Numbered from the stretch's first letter, positions 54,485-63,994 are shown. The stretch: 64,000 nt of DNA from Cognataquiflexum rubidum (GCF_022538115.1 NZ_JAKZAL010000004.1:124001-188000), one strand, 5' to 3'. Notes: generated by a model from the letters alone, not told the origin. Translations and numbers: made by a program.

Positions 54485-55639
54485 CTATGTTTTTGTCTTC
54501 ACCGATTTGATAAATGCCGAAGGAGAAACATTCTTGAACTTTTGAAAGGCCAAAGTAAATGAGTTCCTGTTGTTGAAACCTGAAATTTCTGCAAGCCCAA
54601 GTATAGAAAGGTGTTCAAACTTCCTTGATTGAATCAACTTACAGGATTCCTCGATTCTCTTTTGATTGATCAAATCTGAAAAATTTGTGTTGAGGTGGTG
54701 GTTGATATATAGCGTCAATAAATACACAGGAATATCAGTATCTGCTGCCAAGGAATGGATGGAGTAACCGTGTTGGAGAAATTTTTTATCCTTTGTCAGG
54801 ACCAAATCAAGTTTTGATTCAATTTCTCTGGTCTTTTGTTCGGAAAGTGTTTCATTCCTTTCAGGTTTGCTTTTTATGGATTGCTCCTCGAATAGATTTT
54901 GGTCCATCCCATAAAGGATTTTTGGAGAAAAAAGAAGAGCAAAACCTGTTACAATTGTAAGTAGAACAACAGTCAGATGAACCAATAAATAATTCATAAT
55001 CGGATCAACGGCCCAAAACAAAAGAAGAAAAGGAAAAAAAACCAAAAGTTCCAGTCCCAAAAATATCTTGATCCATATAAACCATTCTTTTGCAAAGCCT
55101 TTTGTATCCTGTTTTTTAGTATTGGTCCAAACAAGGATGGCCGAAAGAATCCAATAAAAAGCCAAAACCACTGATCTAAATGGTGTGTAAAAATCAAAAT
55201 GAAAGAAACGGCTTTGGGAATAAGTTGTAAACAATACCGGATTGGAAATTTCTGATTGGATCAATAAGTATTTTTCATGGTTTGAAAGCATCAATACAGG
55301 CCAAAAATCAATCAAAATTACAAGTGCCGGTATCAAATGGATCAGGTCAATCCAATGGATACCCTTGCCTGTCAAGACCGTTCGGATGTAAATGAACATC
55401 AATGGCATGAAGAGGAATCCCACTAAATTGCCTGTCCGATACAAAAAGGGAAAATTCAAGAAATATCCCGAAGTCAGAAGCCAAACAATCAATGAAATAT
55501 AGGTAAGAAACAAAAAGTTAATTCCTAACAGGATGTTGTGTCTGTTTTTTTTGAAACCAAAATAAATCAATATCAATCCTACCAAGGACCCAATAAACAT
55601 CGTGAAAAGAAAAAATAAGTTTATTGCGGTGATTTCCAT
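54485..55639 (-). CDS. Membrane-embedded AraC-family regulator (AraC3)
   Basis: A 384-aa protein: seven hydrophobic helices, then a Lys/Glu-rich linker (about 265-285) and an AraC double helix-turn-helix (IHSLAADTDIPVYLLTLYI; LAEISGFNNRNSFTLAFQKFKNVSPSAF). It is closer to AraC4 than to AraC1 and AraC2. It is 116 bases upstream of AlkS3 on the same strand, so it probably controls it. Confidence 0.87.
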   Translation of the reverse strand: MEITAINLFFLFTMFIGSLVGLILIYFGFKKNRHNILLGINFLFLTYISLIVWLLTSGYFLNFPFLYRTGNLVGFLFMPLMFIYIRTVLTGKGIHWIDLIHLIPALVILIDFWPVLMLSNHEKYLLIQSEISNPVLFTTYSQSRFFHFDFYTPFRSVVLAFYWILSAILVWTNTKKQDTKGFAKEWFIWIKIFLGLELLVFFPFLLLFWAVDPIMNYLLVHLTVVLLTIVTGFALLFSPKILYGMDQNLFEEQSIKSKPERNETLSEQKTREIESKLDLVLTKDKKFLQHGYSIHSLAADTDIPVYLLTLYINHHLNTNFSDLINQKRIEESCKLIQSRKFEHLSILGLAEISGFNNRNSFTLAFQKFKNVSPSAFIKSVKTKT

Positions 55640-55872
55640 AAATTAAGTCAACGGTAGGGTAAAATGAAACTATAATAGCTTAAATCTGCACGAAACTATC
55701 GAAATTTTGTAAAATATGGCACAAAATTGACGGGTGTTTTTACTAAATTGAAATGACATAAATTAGGGTAAATAATCTCTTGAGTGAACCAATTTGGCGG
55801 AATTGGAAGGTCTTGAGGATAATAATTGTATTTCCAAAATCCTATCAGAAAGAAGTAGAACGGATTGGCTGG

Positions 55873-57036
55873 TTACTTGATTGAATTAACTTTGTAGTAT
55901 GCAGAGGGAGACATATCTTTAAACTTCTTGAAAGCCAAAGAAAATGAATTGCGGTTGTTGAATCCACAAAGGGTGGCAAATCCCTCAATGGCCAAATGCG
56001 AGTATTTACCTGAAGCCATCAGCAGACAGCATTCTTCTATCCTTTTTTTATTGATCAGGTCTGTAAAACTGGAATCCAAAACCTTATTGATGTACATGGT
56101 AAGCAGGTAGGTCGGAACCCCTGTGTCCTCAGACAGGTCATGAATAGAATATCCGTGTTGCAGGTACCTTTTATTTTCTTCGAGCGCTGTTTTTATTTTA
56201 TTCTCAATTTCAGTGGATTTTTCCACCGAAATGTTGTCCATGATTTCTGTTTTTGACTTTTGCTTCTTTTGGTGTTGGACAAATAGATCTTTGTCCAGAC
56301 CATAAAGTATTTTTGGGAAAAACATGAGGGACATACCGGTAGTCAAATTGAGAACCACTATAGTAATATGTACCAAATGGAAGGCTGTTAAAGGATCGAC
56401 AGTCCAGAAAAGCATGAAAAATGGAAAGAAAACCAAAAATTCCAAAACCAAAAAAACCTTTATCCAGGCAAACCACTCTTTTGCAAACCCATCCTTTTCA
56501 ACTTTCTTGGTCCCTTGTCTCACCCAATACACCGAAAGAATCCAATAAATAGAAAGGACGAAGGATCTGAATGGCGTATAAAAGCCATCAGGAAAAAAAC
56601 GCGATTGGTTGAATGAAGTAAACAATGCAGGATTGGATATTTCGGATCGGATTAGCGCCAATTTATCAGCATTGTCCAAAACCAGGACAGGCCAATAATC
56701 CACTAAAAAAACCAAAGGAATAATCAGGTGAAGCGCATCCTTCAATTGAAGCTTTTTGCCTGTCACTACCATCCGGATGTACAGGTACATCATGGGCATA
56801 AACAAAAGCCCGGTAAAATTGCCTGTCCGATACAACTGTGGAAAATACACAAAGTAAGAGGTAGTAATAAGCCAAATGATAAAAGAACTGTAGGTGAGAA
56901 CCAAAAAATTAAAACCAAGAAGTATGTTTTGTCGGTTTTTTCGGAATCCAAAAAAAATCAAAACCAACCCTACCAAAAACCCGACAAACTGTGAAAATAC
57001 ATAGAAAAAATTTTTCCAATCGAGGGCTACTTCCAT
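55873..57036 (-). CDS. Membrane-embedded AraC-family regulator (AraC4)
   Basis: A 387-aa protein with the same plan as AraC3 (seven membrane helices, linker, C-terminal helix-turn-helix with FATLCGFNNRNSFSLAFKKFKDMSPSAYY). Conserved blocks such as YRTGNxxGxLFMPxMxxYIR and SxISNPxLFTxxxQSRFF run through both membrane regions, which indicates a tandem duplication. It is the first gene of the minus-strand series and divergent from the DUF4136-like gene. Confidence 0.87.
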   Translation of the reverse strand: MEVALDWKNFFYVFSQFVGFLVGLVLIFFGFRKNRQNILLGFNFLVLTYSSFIIWLITTSYFVYFPQLYRTGNFTGLLFMPMMYLYIRMVVTGKKLQLKDALHLIIPLVFLVDYWPVLVLDNADKLALIRSEISNPALFTSFNQSRFFPDGFYTPFRSFVLSIYWILSVYWVRQGTKKVEKDGFAKEWFAWIKVFLVLEFLVFFPFFMLFWTVDPLTAFHLVHITIVVLNLTTGMSLMFFPKILYGLDKDLFVQHQKKQKSKTEIMDNISVEKSTEIENKIKTALEENKRYLQHGYSIHDLSEDTGVPTYLLTMYINKVLDSSFTDLINKKRIEECCLLMASGKYSHLAIEGFATLCGFNNRNSFSLAFKKFKDMSPSAYYKVNSIK

Positions 57037-57229
57037 ACTAAAATCATTTTATGGTTACTTCACTATGAAGTTGCAAATTATAAATTAAATTTCCAATACC
57101 TCTAATACTGCCAATATTCCTTAAATATTCTCACGAATGACCATCACAAATTCTGTTGTTTTGTATTTTCCAAAAAACTATTCATACATTTGATCCACTG
57201 TTTTTATTATATAAAATTCCAAACCAGTA

Positions 57230-57868
57230 ATGAAGTTCAATTTCCCTTGCTTAGCTTTTGTCTTTGGGTTGATGGCATCTTTTGGATGCGCACCTGATCT
57301 TCCTGAAGATGTTACCACACTCGATGTCGTCTATACCAATTTCAACCCTGACTTTGATTTTGCCCAAGGGACTACTTTTGCCATCCCTGAAAATGTGGTA
57401 ATCGTCACAGAGACCCCTATACAGCCGGGTCAGCAGCCTCCTTTCATAGATTTTGTAGCCGGCAGAAGTATTCTTGGAGCTATCCGTGCAAACATGTTGG
57501 CGAGAGGATTTACCCAAGTCAACCAATTCGCCAATCCTGATTACATTTTGCTTCCTACTGTACCGGAAAGCAATTCCCTTATTTTTAATTACAATTGGTG
57601 GTTTTGGGATTGGTGGATACCTAATCTTGGAGCTGGCCTTGGATGGATTTATCCCGGCTACCAGCCTGCTGTGGTCAGCTCTGTATCTACAGGGTCATTG
57701 CTGATCCAATTGGTCAACATGAAGTCGGTAAACGCTTCCAATCAACTAGAAGTAGATTGGGTAGTCATTGTCAACGGGGCATTGACAGGGTCACAGACAA
57801 GCAATACAGAACGGGCAGTGGCAGGTATCAATCAGGCATTTATCCAATCTCCCTACATCCAAAAGTGA
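57230..57868 (+). CDS. DUF4136-like lipoprotein
   Basis: A 212-aa lipoprotein (lipobox SFGC near residue 20). The mature sequence has DFDFAQGTTFAIP and ARGFTQVNQFANPDYILL, resembling DUF4136 proteins of Gram-negative envelopes, and a Trp-rich loop (NYNWWFWDWWIP) at about 119-130. Function unknown. The barrel gene starts 4 bases after the stop codon and the next gene 45 bases further on, so these three form an operon. Confidence 0.8.
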   Translation: MKFNFPCLAFVFGLMASFGCAPDLPEDVTTLDVVYTNFNPDFDFAQGTTFAIPENVVIVTETPIQPGQQPPFIDFVAGRSILGAIRANMLARGFTQVNQFANPDYILLPTVPESNSLIFNYNWWFWDWWIPNLGAGLGWIYPGYQPAVVSSVSTGSLLIQLVNMKSVNASNQLEVDWVVIVNGALTGSQTSNTERAVAGINQAFIQSPYIQK

Positions 57869-57872
57869 TTTT

Positions 57873-58475
57873 ATGAAACCTTATATATACCTTTTATCAG
57901 TATTGTTTTGCCTGTCCTCGCTACCTGTTTTTGGCCAAGGAACGATGATTCAACTTAATTTTGCTCCTGCTTTGCCTTTGGGCGGAACAGCGGATTTCAC
58001 TCAGAATTTTACAGGCCGTGGAGCCAATTTTGAATTCTATAGAATGAATGAAAATAATTTTGGATACGGTGTGGAATTCGGAACAATGAATTTCTACGAG
58101 GAAGTCCCCGGTCAGACTTTTGAGCAAGGCACTGCCTCATTGTCCGGAATTCAATACCGCTACCTTAAAGTAACCCCGATTATGGCTTCTGCCATCTATA
58201 TCTTCAACGCCGATAAACCTTTTAAACCATTCATAGCTATGGGTGCCGGTCTTGGCATCAATACGCAGACAGTAAGTATGGGTATATTTGTGGAAAAAAC
58301 CGAAGCTAGACAATTTATCATCCGGCCTGAAATAGGCGCTATCTACCAGCTGAGTGATTATGTCGGCATCAAATTGTCTTCAAAATATTATCAGACCTTC
58401 GAAAACGCCGACATGCGGGCACATTCGATGATGGGATTTAACCTTGGTTTTGTAATGCTAAATTTTAACAAATAA
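57873..58475 (+). CDS. Outer membrane beta-barrel protein (200 aa)
   Basis: Signal peptide ends VFGQ, then about 180 residues with alternating hydrophobic strands: GANFEFYRMNENNFGYGVEFGTMNF, KPFIAMGAGLGINT and LGFVMLNF at the C-terminus, which ends with a phenylalanine near the final position, as barrel proteins often do. It resembles small OmpA/OmpW-like barrels in Bacteroidota (PorT-like or OMP_b-brl domain). The gene is 4 bases after the DUF4136-like gene and clearly co-transcribed. Role unknown. Confidence 0.8.
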   Translation: MKPYIYLLSVLFCLSSLPVFGQGTMIQLNFAPALPLGGTADFTQNFTGRGANFEFYRMNENNFGYGVEFGTMNFYEEVPGQTFEQGTASLSGIQYRYLKVTPIMASAIYIFNADKPFKPFIAMGAGLGINTQTVSMGIFVEKTEARQFIIRPEIGAIYQLSDYVGIKLSSKYYQTFENADMRAHSMMGFNLGFVMLNFNK

Positions 58476-58520
58476 TAAATACAACCTAACCTTTAACTCA
58501 ACTAAAAAAAAAAAACTTTT

Positions 58521-58982
58521 ATGAAAACAAAATTATTTGCCCTATTGATTTTCTTTGCTCTTCCTCTGATCAGCAATGCCCAACAAATCAACGACGAGAT
58601 CAAATTGATCCAATCAGCTTTTGGAATGGAAAAGCGTGCTCTAGTAGAGCAGTACATGGCACTGCCTGCAGATTCGGGTTTTTGGCCAGTCTATGAAGCA
58701 TACGAAGTAGAAAGAAGAGAGCTGATGAAGGCAAGAGTCCTTCTTATCAATGAGTACCTTGAAAAGCTACCAAATCTTACAGAAACTGACGCAGACGCCT
58801 TGGCGATAAAGGCCATGAAAAACAATGCAAGTCTCAACGGTCTCACTGCCAAGCATTATAAAAAAGTAAAGAAATCCATCGGTGCGATCAATGCAGCGAA
58901 GTTTGTACAGTTGGAAAACTACGTTCAGAATACCATTCTTCTAGCTATCACTGAAAGACTGCCTTTCATTGGAGAGCTTTAA
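58521..58982 (+). CDS. Secreted helical protein of unknown function
   Basis: A 153-aa protein with a signal peptide ending SNAQ. The mature part is almost entirely helical and charged (KLIQSAFGMEKRALVEQYMAL, YEAYEVERRELMKARVLLINEYLEKL), suggesting a periplasmic helical bundle of the Spy/CpxP type in general shape. There is no LTxxQ motif. It is the last gene of the operon and a terminator follows it. Confidence 0.7.
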   Translation: MKTKLFALLIFFALPLISNAQQINDEIKLIQSAFGMEKRALVEQYMALPADSGFWPVYEAYEVERRELMKARVLLINEYLEKLPNLTETDADALAIKAMKNNASLNGLTAKHYKKVKKSIGAINAAKFVQLENYVQNTILLAITERLPFIGEL

Positions 58983-59005
58983 TTTGTTGAAATTTTGAAA
59001 CTTAT

Positions 59006-59039
59006 AAACCTGTTCCTTTATTTGGGAGCAGGTTTTTTT
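59006..59039 (+). terminator. Terminator of the 57.2-59.0 kb operon
   Basis: AAACCTGTTCC pairs with GGGAGCAGGTTT through G-T wobbles and is followed by seven T residues. Confidence 0.75.
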
Positions 59040-59093
59040 ATTCCTTCTGGCAAAAACCAGATATTGCTATTATTCTAGGACTGACCTACCTTT

Positions 59094-60185
59094 ATGAAAC
59101 CAAATTTAAAGCCACCCATGAAAAAATCCCACTATTTTGCAGTTCCGGTTTTGTTGACAGGATTTCTTTTTGCCCAATGTAATCCTAAGGAAAAAGAGGT
59201 AGAAGTCACGGCAAATGAGATACAGCAAGCCTCGGATTTTTCGAAGGAAGGGATGGTTTGGATTGAAGGCGGTTCGTTTTTTATGGGTACCAATGAGCAG
59301 GAAGCTTATCATGTAGAAAGGCCGGCAGTAAAGAGGGAAGTCAAAGGTTTTTGGATGGATGTGACGGAAGTGACCAATGCCCAATATGCCAAATTTGTGG
59401 AAGAGACCGGTTATGTAACCGTTGCAGAAAGGCCATTGGATTGGGAAGAAATGAAAGTTCAGCTTCCTCCCGGCACCCCTAGACCGGCTGATAAGGACAT
59501 GCAACCCGGTTCCTTGGTTTTTTCTCCACCTGCCCAGGCTGTCTCGACACAAACAAATGACCTAGCACTTTGGTGGAAATGGGTAGACGGTGCAAGCTGG
59601 AAACATCCAGAAGGTCCTGGAAGTAGTATGAAAGGAAAAGAAAACCATCCTGTCGTGCACATGGCAGATGAGGATGCCGAAGCCTATGCTAAATGGGCCG
59701 GAAAAAGACTTCCCACAGAAGCCGAATGGGAATATGCCGCCAAGGGAGGTAAAGAAAGCCAACGCTACGCTTGGGGCGCGGATTTCCAGCCAAACGGGCA
59801 ATTTATGGCGAATACTTTCCAAGGGGATTTTCCTCATGCCAATGAAGGAAGGGATGGCTTTTTGGGTACAGCTCCTGTCAAAAGCTTTCCGCCAAACGAT
59901 TTTGGTCTGTATGACATCATAGGCAATGTATGGGAAATGACGAGTGACTGGTTTGATGCAGCTACCTTTCTCAGAATGTCCGGTGAGGCTCCGGCACTTG
60001 ACAGTGCAATCAGCAAATGCTACAATCCGGATAATCCTTACGCCATTGAAAAAGTCATCAAAGGAGGTTCTTTCCTCTGTGCGGATGATTACTGTATCAA
60101 TTACCGGCCCTCAGCCCGACAGGGACACGCTTACGACAGCGGTACTTCCAATGTAGGATTCAGGTGCGTGGCTGACGGGAAATAA
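59094..60185 (+). CDS. Formylglycine-generating enzyme-type lipoprotein
   Basis: A 363-aa FGE-sulfatase family (SUMF1-like) protein. The N-terminus has a signal peptide with an FAQC lipobox. The fold signatures WIEGGSFFMGTNEQEA, RLPTEAEWEYAAKGG and YDIIGNVWEMTSDWF are clear. The catalytic cysteines C329 and C334 lie in GGSFLCADDYCINYRPSAR and match human SUMF1 C336 and C341, so true formylglycine-generating activity on CxPxR sulfatases is likely. The export signal suggests it acts in the periplasm or outside. No type I sulfatase gene is in the window. An alternative ATG at 59118 would give a shorter signal. Confidence 0.9.
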   Translation: MKPNLKPPMKKSHYFAVPVLLTGFLFAQCNPKEKEVEVTANEIQQASDFSKEGMVWIEGGSFFMGTNEQEAYHVERPAVKREVKGFWMDVTEVTNAQYAKFVEETGYVTVAERPLDWEEMKVQLPPGTPRPADKDMQPGSLVFSPPAQAVSTQTNDLALWWKWVDGASWKHPEGPGSSMKGKENHPVVHMADEDAEAYAKWAGKRLPTEAEWEYAAKGGKESQRYAWGADFQPNGQFMANTFQGDFPHANEGRDGFLGTAPVKSFPPNDFGLYDIIGNVWEMTSDWFDAATFLRMSGEAPALDSAISKCYNPDNPYAIEKVIKGGSFLCADDYCINYRPSARQGHAYDSGTSNVGFRCVADGK

Positions 60186-60388
60186 TCACCAAACGAAAGC
60201 TACGACATCAGGGATCCATTGATACTGACTGTTCATTTTCCTTTTTAGAAAATTATTCAGTACATTCAATATAGCTGTGCGTGTTTTTCCTTGACAGTTT
60301 GCATTTGATCGCTTGCTTTGTATCATTCTAAGTTAAACGCTGTATTTAGAAATAATACCCCCAAACCATCCACCGTAATTTCGATACC

Positions 60389-61585
60389 ATGAAGGTACTT
60401 TCTGTGATCATCATATTTTTGGGCATTTTTCAGGAATTGAAAGCCCAGGATACTACAGTTTACAAACCCAATAGAATCCATGAATTCAAATGGGTGCCTT
60501 TGCCAGCTGTAGGCTCCAACCCGGCAAATGGTTGGATGTTTGGTTTGGCCCCTTCGGCAACATGGTATATGGGCAATCCTGCTGACACCAAAATGTCGAA
60601 TTTTGTAGGGAATTTCCTTTACACGACCAAAAAACAGTGGATTTTTAGCTCAAGAAGCAACATCTTTTTGGACAAGAACAAATGGATACTTGTCGGTGAC
60701 TGGCGTTATTTCATCACCTCTCAGCCTACATTTGGATTGGGAAGCAGTGCACCAAATGAACCCGGCGAAGATCCCGCGAGACCGGGAGTTTGGCGGGGCG
60801 AGCAGCAAATGGATTTTAGCCTGATCCGGTTTTACGAAACCGTATTAAGGAGGATTGGGGATTCAAAGTTTTATCTTGGAATGGGTTATCATTTTGATCT
60901 ACACTCGAAGATTACCAATTTTTCCGATGAGGAAAATGCTCCCGAGCTCGAATTTTCACATGATGCTTATAACATTGCCCGTGGGATTTCGACAGATAAA
61001 TATATTCTGTCAGGAATTACCCTCAATGCCATCATGGAAAACAGGGACATCGCGGTTTCTCCTTACGAAAAAAACTTTGCACTCCTCTCCTACAAGGTCA
61101 ATCCCACTTTCCTTGGTTCAGTCAAATCCTCAAGCACCATTTTGATGGACTACAGACACTATTTCAACCTCAGCCAAAGAAGAAAAAGACACCTGATTGC
61201 AGTTTGGGGAATGGGCAATTTTCTTGTATCAGGCGAACTACCTTATATGAACCTGCCTTCCATAGGTTGGGATATGTTTGGCAGGTCGGGCCGTGCTTAT
61301 GCCCAAGGTAGATTTAGAGGTGAAAGTATGGTCTACACCGAAGCTGAATACCGCTTTCCTTTACAGCAAAACAAGGAAACCTTTGGTGGAACTGTTTTTG
61401 TCAATGCGGGTAGTTTCAGCAGTCGTGACACCAATGAGAAACTTTTTGAGCAATTTAATCCGGGATATGGATTGGGCCTACGCGTCATGATCAACAAGAA
61501 AAACCGCACCACGATCACTGCAGACTATGGTTGGGGCCAAAAAGGCAATTCAGGTTTTTACCTCAATGTGAACGAGAGTTTTTAA
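60389..61585 (+). CDS. BamA/TamA-like outer membrane surface antigen protein (2)
   Basis: A 398-aa outer membrane protein (signal ends LKAQ), a paralog of the one at 50814-52049: YMGNPADTKMSN, QPTFGLGSSAPNEPGE, GWDMFGRSGRAYAQGRFRGESMVYTEAEYRFP, and NPGYGLGLRVMIN-like blocks are shared. No POTRA repeats are seen. Its position after the FGE gene and the presence of a paralog in the sulfatase locus suggest both regions belong to the same envelope system. Substrate or partner unknown. Confidence 0.85.
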   Translation: MKVLSVIIIFLGIFQELKAQDTTVYKPNRIHEFKWVPLPAVGSNPANGWMFGLAPSATWYMGNPADTKMSNFVGNFLYTTKKQWIFSSRSNIFLDKNKWILVGDWRYFITSQPTFGLGSSAPNEPGEDPARPGVWRGEQQMDFSLIRFYETVLRRIGDSKFYLGMGYHFDLHSKITNFSDEENAPELEFSHDAYNIARGISTDKYILSGITLNAIMENRDIAVSPYEKNFALLSYKVNPTFLGSVKSSSTILMDYRHYFNLSQRRKRHLIAVWGMGNFLVSGELPYMNLPSIGWDMFGRSGRAYAQGRFRGESMVYTEAEYRFPLQQNKETFGGTVFVNAGSFSSRDTNEKLFEQFNPGYGLGLRVMINKKNRTTITADYGWGQKGNSGFYLNVNESF

Positions 61586-62505
61586 AAAGTGGATTTTTAT
61601 TAACAAAGGAGCGGATCTAATCCTTGTAAACAAATTCGACGGGTTAGCATTTTTGCAGAAAAAAGTTGTGAATTTGGGACCGACCCTAAAGGTTATTCAA
61701 TCTCGCCAATGTTTATGTCTCCACAATCATTATTCATTCTGAACCGCCAATGTTTGTGTCCCCACAAACATTATTCATTCTCCTCTCCTGCTACGAATCT
61801 CCTGCGAGAGGTATATTTTTTAACCGCAAAGGACTCAATGGTTTCGCTAAGGTCGCAAAGGATTTTGAAGGCACCTGTTTTTGGCGGAAACCCTATTTCC
61901 CCATTTGCATTTCCTCGGCCAAAAACCGGAATTGTTGTTCTCGTTTTTTACCCCGAGTTGCTCCCGATAGCTATCGGGATTACTCGGGGCTACCCATATT
62001 TGATCCCTGTGGGATCATTCGTCGCCGCCAATGTTTATGTCTCCACAAACATCATTCATTCGCCGCCGCCAATGTTTGTGTCTCCACAAACATTATTCAT
62101 TCTCCTCCTTTTCACTTTTGCTCTGCGTCTCCGCGTGAGATATATTTTTTAACTGCAAAGGACTCAATGGTTTCGCAATGGCCGAAAAGGATTTTGAACG
62201 CACCTGTTTTTGGTGGAAACTCTAATTCACTATTCGTCGCTAACATCCGGATAACCTAAAATTGACCCCAACGGGGTCGAACCTTGAATTGCCCCGGGTT
62301 TCAACCCGGGAGTCAAAATGTACGACAAGACCCGGCCAACCCTGAAGGGGTTGAATCAATTTCAAGAATTGACCTTCCCTGTTTTTGGCGGAAACCCTAT
62401 TTCCCCATTTGCATTTCCTCTGCCAAAAGCCAGAATCGTTGTTCTCTTTTTTTACCCCGAGTTGCTCCCGATAGCTATCGGGATTACTCGGGGCTACCCA
62501 TATTT

Positions 62506-62520
62506 GATCCCTGTGGGATC
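62506..62520. repeat. 6-3-6 hairpin of unit 2
   Basis: GATCCC-TGT-GGGATC. The same word occurs at 62002-62016. In unit 3 the corresponding place holds different arms. Confidence 0.6.
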
Positions 62521-62967
62521 ATTCGTCGCCGCCAATGTTTGTGTCCCCACAAACATTATTCATTCTCCTCCTTTTCACTTTTGCTCTGCGTCTTTGCGTG
62601 AGGTATATTTTTTACCGCAAAGGACTCAATGGTTTCGCAATGGCCGAAAAGGATTTTGAACGCACCTGTTTTTGGCGGAAACTCTAATTCACTATTCGTC
62701 GCTAACATCCGGATAACCTAAAATTGACCCCAACGGGGTCGAACCTTGAATTGCCCCGGGTTTCAACCCGGGAGTCAAAATGTACGACAAGACCCGGCCA
62801 ACCCTGAAGGGGTTGAATCAATTTCAAGAATTGACCTTCCCTGTTTTTGGCGGAAACCCTATTTCCCCATTTGCATTTCCTCTGCCAAAAGCCAGAATCG
62901 TTGTTCTCTTTTTTTACCCCGAGTTGCTCCCGATAGCTATCGGGATTACTCGGGGCTACCCATATTT

Positions 62968-62982
62968 GACCACTACGTGGTC
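62968..62982. repeat. Replaced 6-3-6 hairpin of unit 3
   Basis: GACCAC-TAC-GTGGTC stands exactly where units 1 and 2 have GATCCC-TGT-GGGATC. The sequence changed but the pairing is perfect. Confidence 0.6.
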
Positions 62983-63337
62983 GGTCGACGTCGCCAATGT
63001 TTGTGTCTCCACAAACATTATTCATTCTGAATTCTTTATTTCTTTCAACCTGAGGGATGAAAAATAACATTAAAAATAGTTTAACCCCCTTTTCCCTAAG
63101 TCCAAAGCCATACCAGTCATACTGACTCCCTTCACCATAGTACCCTCCCATTTGTAGATACCATACCCATTGACCAATCCATGACCAATGCATCACCATT
63201 CAAACTCCAATCCTTCATCAATAATATTTTTGTTATTGAAGCCCAAAGCATAAAGGGAACAGAGGGTTTTGGTTGTCGAGTTTGGTAGTTCTAATTTATT
63301 ATTTATATATTAAGTTTTCATTTTAAAAGTCACCCAT

Positions 63338-63994
63338 ATGGCAAGAGTAAATGATTCATCCGGAGGAGAATTCAATGGTAAAGTTGGAGGATTAGTGTAT
63401 TATCAAGTTGAAGGCAAAACCTATGTCCGGCAAGCACCACCCAAGCAGACCAAGGCAAAAAAGAAAAAGACATCACCGCTTAGAAGACTGTACCAGAGCA
63501 AAATGACCCTTACCCAAAGTCACCTGAAATCGCTTACAAGAGCCATAGCATTTGGTTTTCAAAATTTTGCGGAAGGAGCAAGAAGGCCTTTCCACGCCTG
63601 TGTTTCCTATACTTTAAACAATGCCTTCATTGCTGATGGGCCAAATTTTGCAATCGATCCTGCATTGATAAAGGTTAGTCTGGGACCGCTATTACCTCCG
63701 ATAAATGCAATAGCAGAAAAATTGGACCATGGTATTTATATCACTTGGCAAAGCAATGCGCATATTTCAAATGCAAAACCATGGGACAAAGCTTTTATAG
63801 TCCTACACCATCCCGAGCAAATGCTGTCGGAAAATACCACCTTTGGCAAAGACAGGTCGTCTGAAAGCCAGTTCATTTCACTATCCGTTCATTCGCTTCA
63901 GAAAAAATGGCATATTTACCTCGCCTTCAGTCAGGAGCAAACACACAATGGAAAATTATTGCTCTCTGATTCTGTTTACTTGGGATGCTTTTAA
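63338..63994 (+). CDS. DUF6266-like protein
   Basis: A 218-aa cytoplasmic protein with a basic N-terminal segment (GGEFNGKVGGLVYYQVEGKTYVRQAPP, Lys-rich stretch TKAKKKKTSPLRRLYQ), matching the Bacteroidota DUF6266 family, which carries a similar GKVG...YVR opening. No signal peptide or catalytic motif is visible; the family function is unknown. The complete gene ends six bases before the window edge. Upstream is the palindrome array, so it likely has its own promoter in 63020-63337. Confidence 0.8.
   Translation: MARVNDSSGGEFNGKVGGLVYYQVEGKTYVRQAPPKQTKAKKKKTSPLRRLYQSKMTLTQSHLKSLTRAIAFGFQNFAEGARRPFHACVSYTLNNAFIADGPNFAIDPALIKVSLGPLLPPINAIAEKLDHGIYITWQSNAHISNAKPWDKAFIVLHHPEQMLSENTTFGKDRSSESQFISLSVHSLQKKWHIYLAFSQEQTHNGKLLLSDSVYLGCF

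Larger units (their letters stand above)
61708..63019. repeat. Tandem array of palindromic repeats, 462-bp period
   Basis: Six copies of a hairpin with arms AATGTTTGTG and CACAAACATT start at 61708, 61749, 62030, 62071, 62534 and 62996 (spacings 41, 281, 41, 463, 462). Each long unit also holds GACCCC-AAC-GGGGTC, CCCGGGTT-TC-AACCCGGG, TCCCGATAGCTATCGGGA and a 6-3-6 hairpin. The first unit is shorter because an internal stretch is missing. Confidence 0.85.
61586..63337. other. Gene-free palindrome array
   Basis: About 1.75 kb without a credible gene. It contains the tandem array at 61708-63019 (separate entry), and AT-rich flanks. Frames of 94-169 codons here are tandemly repeated and hairpin-rich, so I leave them out. 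Confidence 0.7.

Noticed and set aside
61708-63019. The array as a CRISPR
   Set aside because: The repeats are palindromic with a 462-bp unit and irregular 41/281-base spacings. No cas gene is present.
61750-63199. Several reading frames of 94-169 codons on both strands in the palindrome array
   Set aside because: They repeat with the 462-bp DNA period, differ in frame between copies and run through hairpins. They are by-products of GC-rich repeats.
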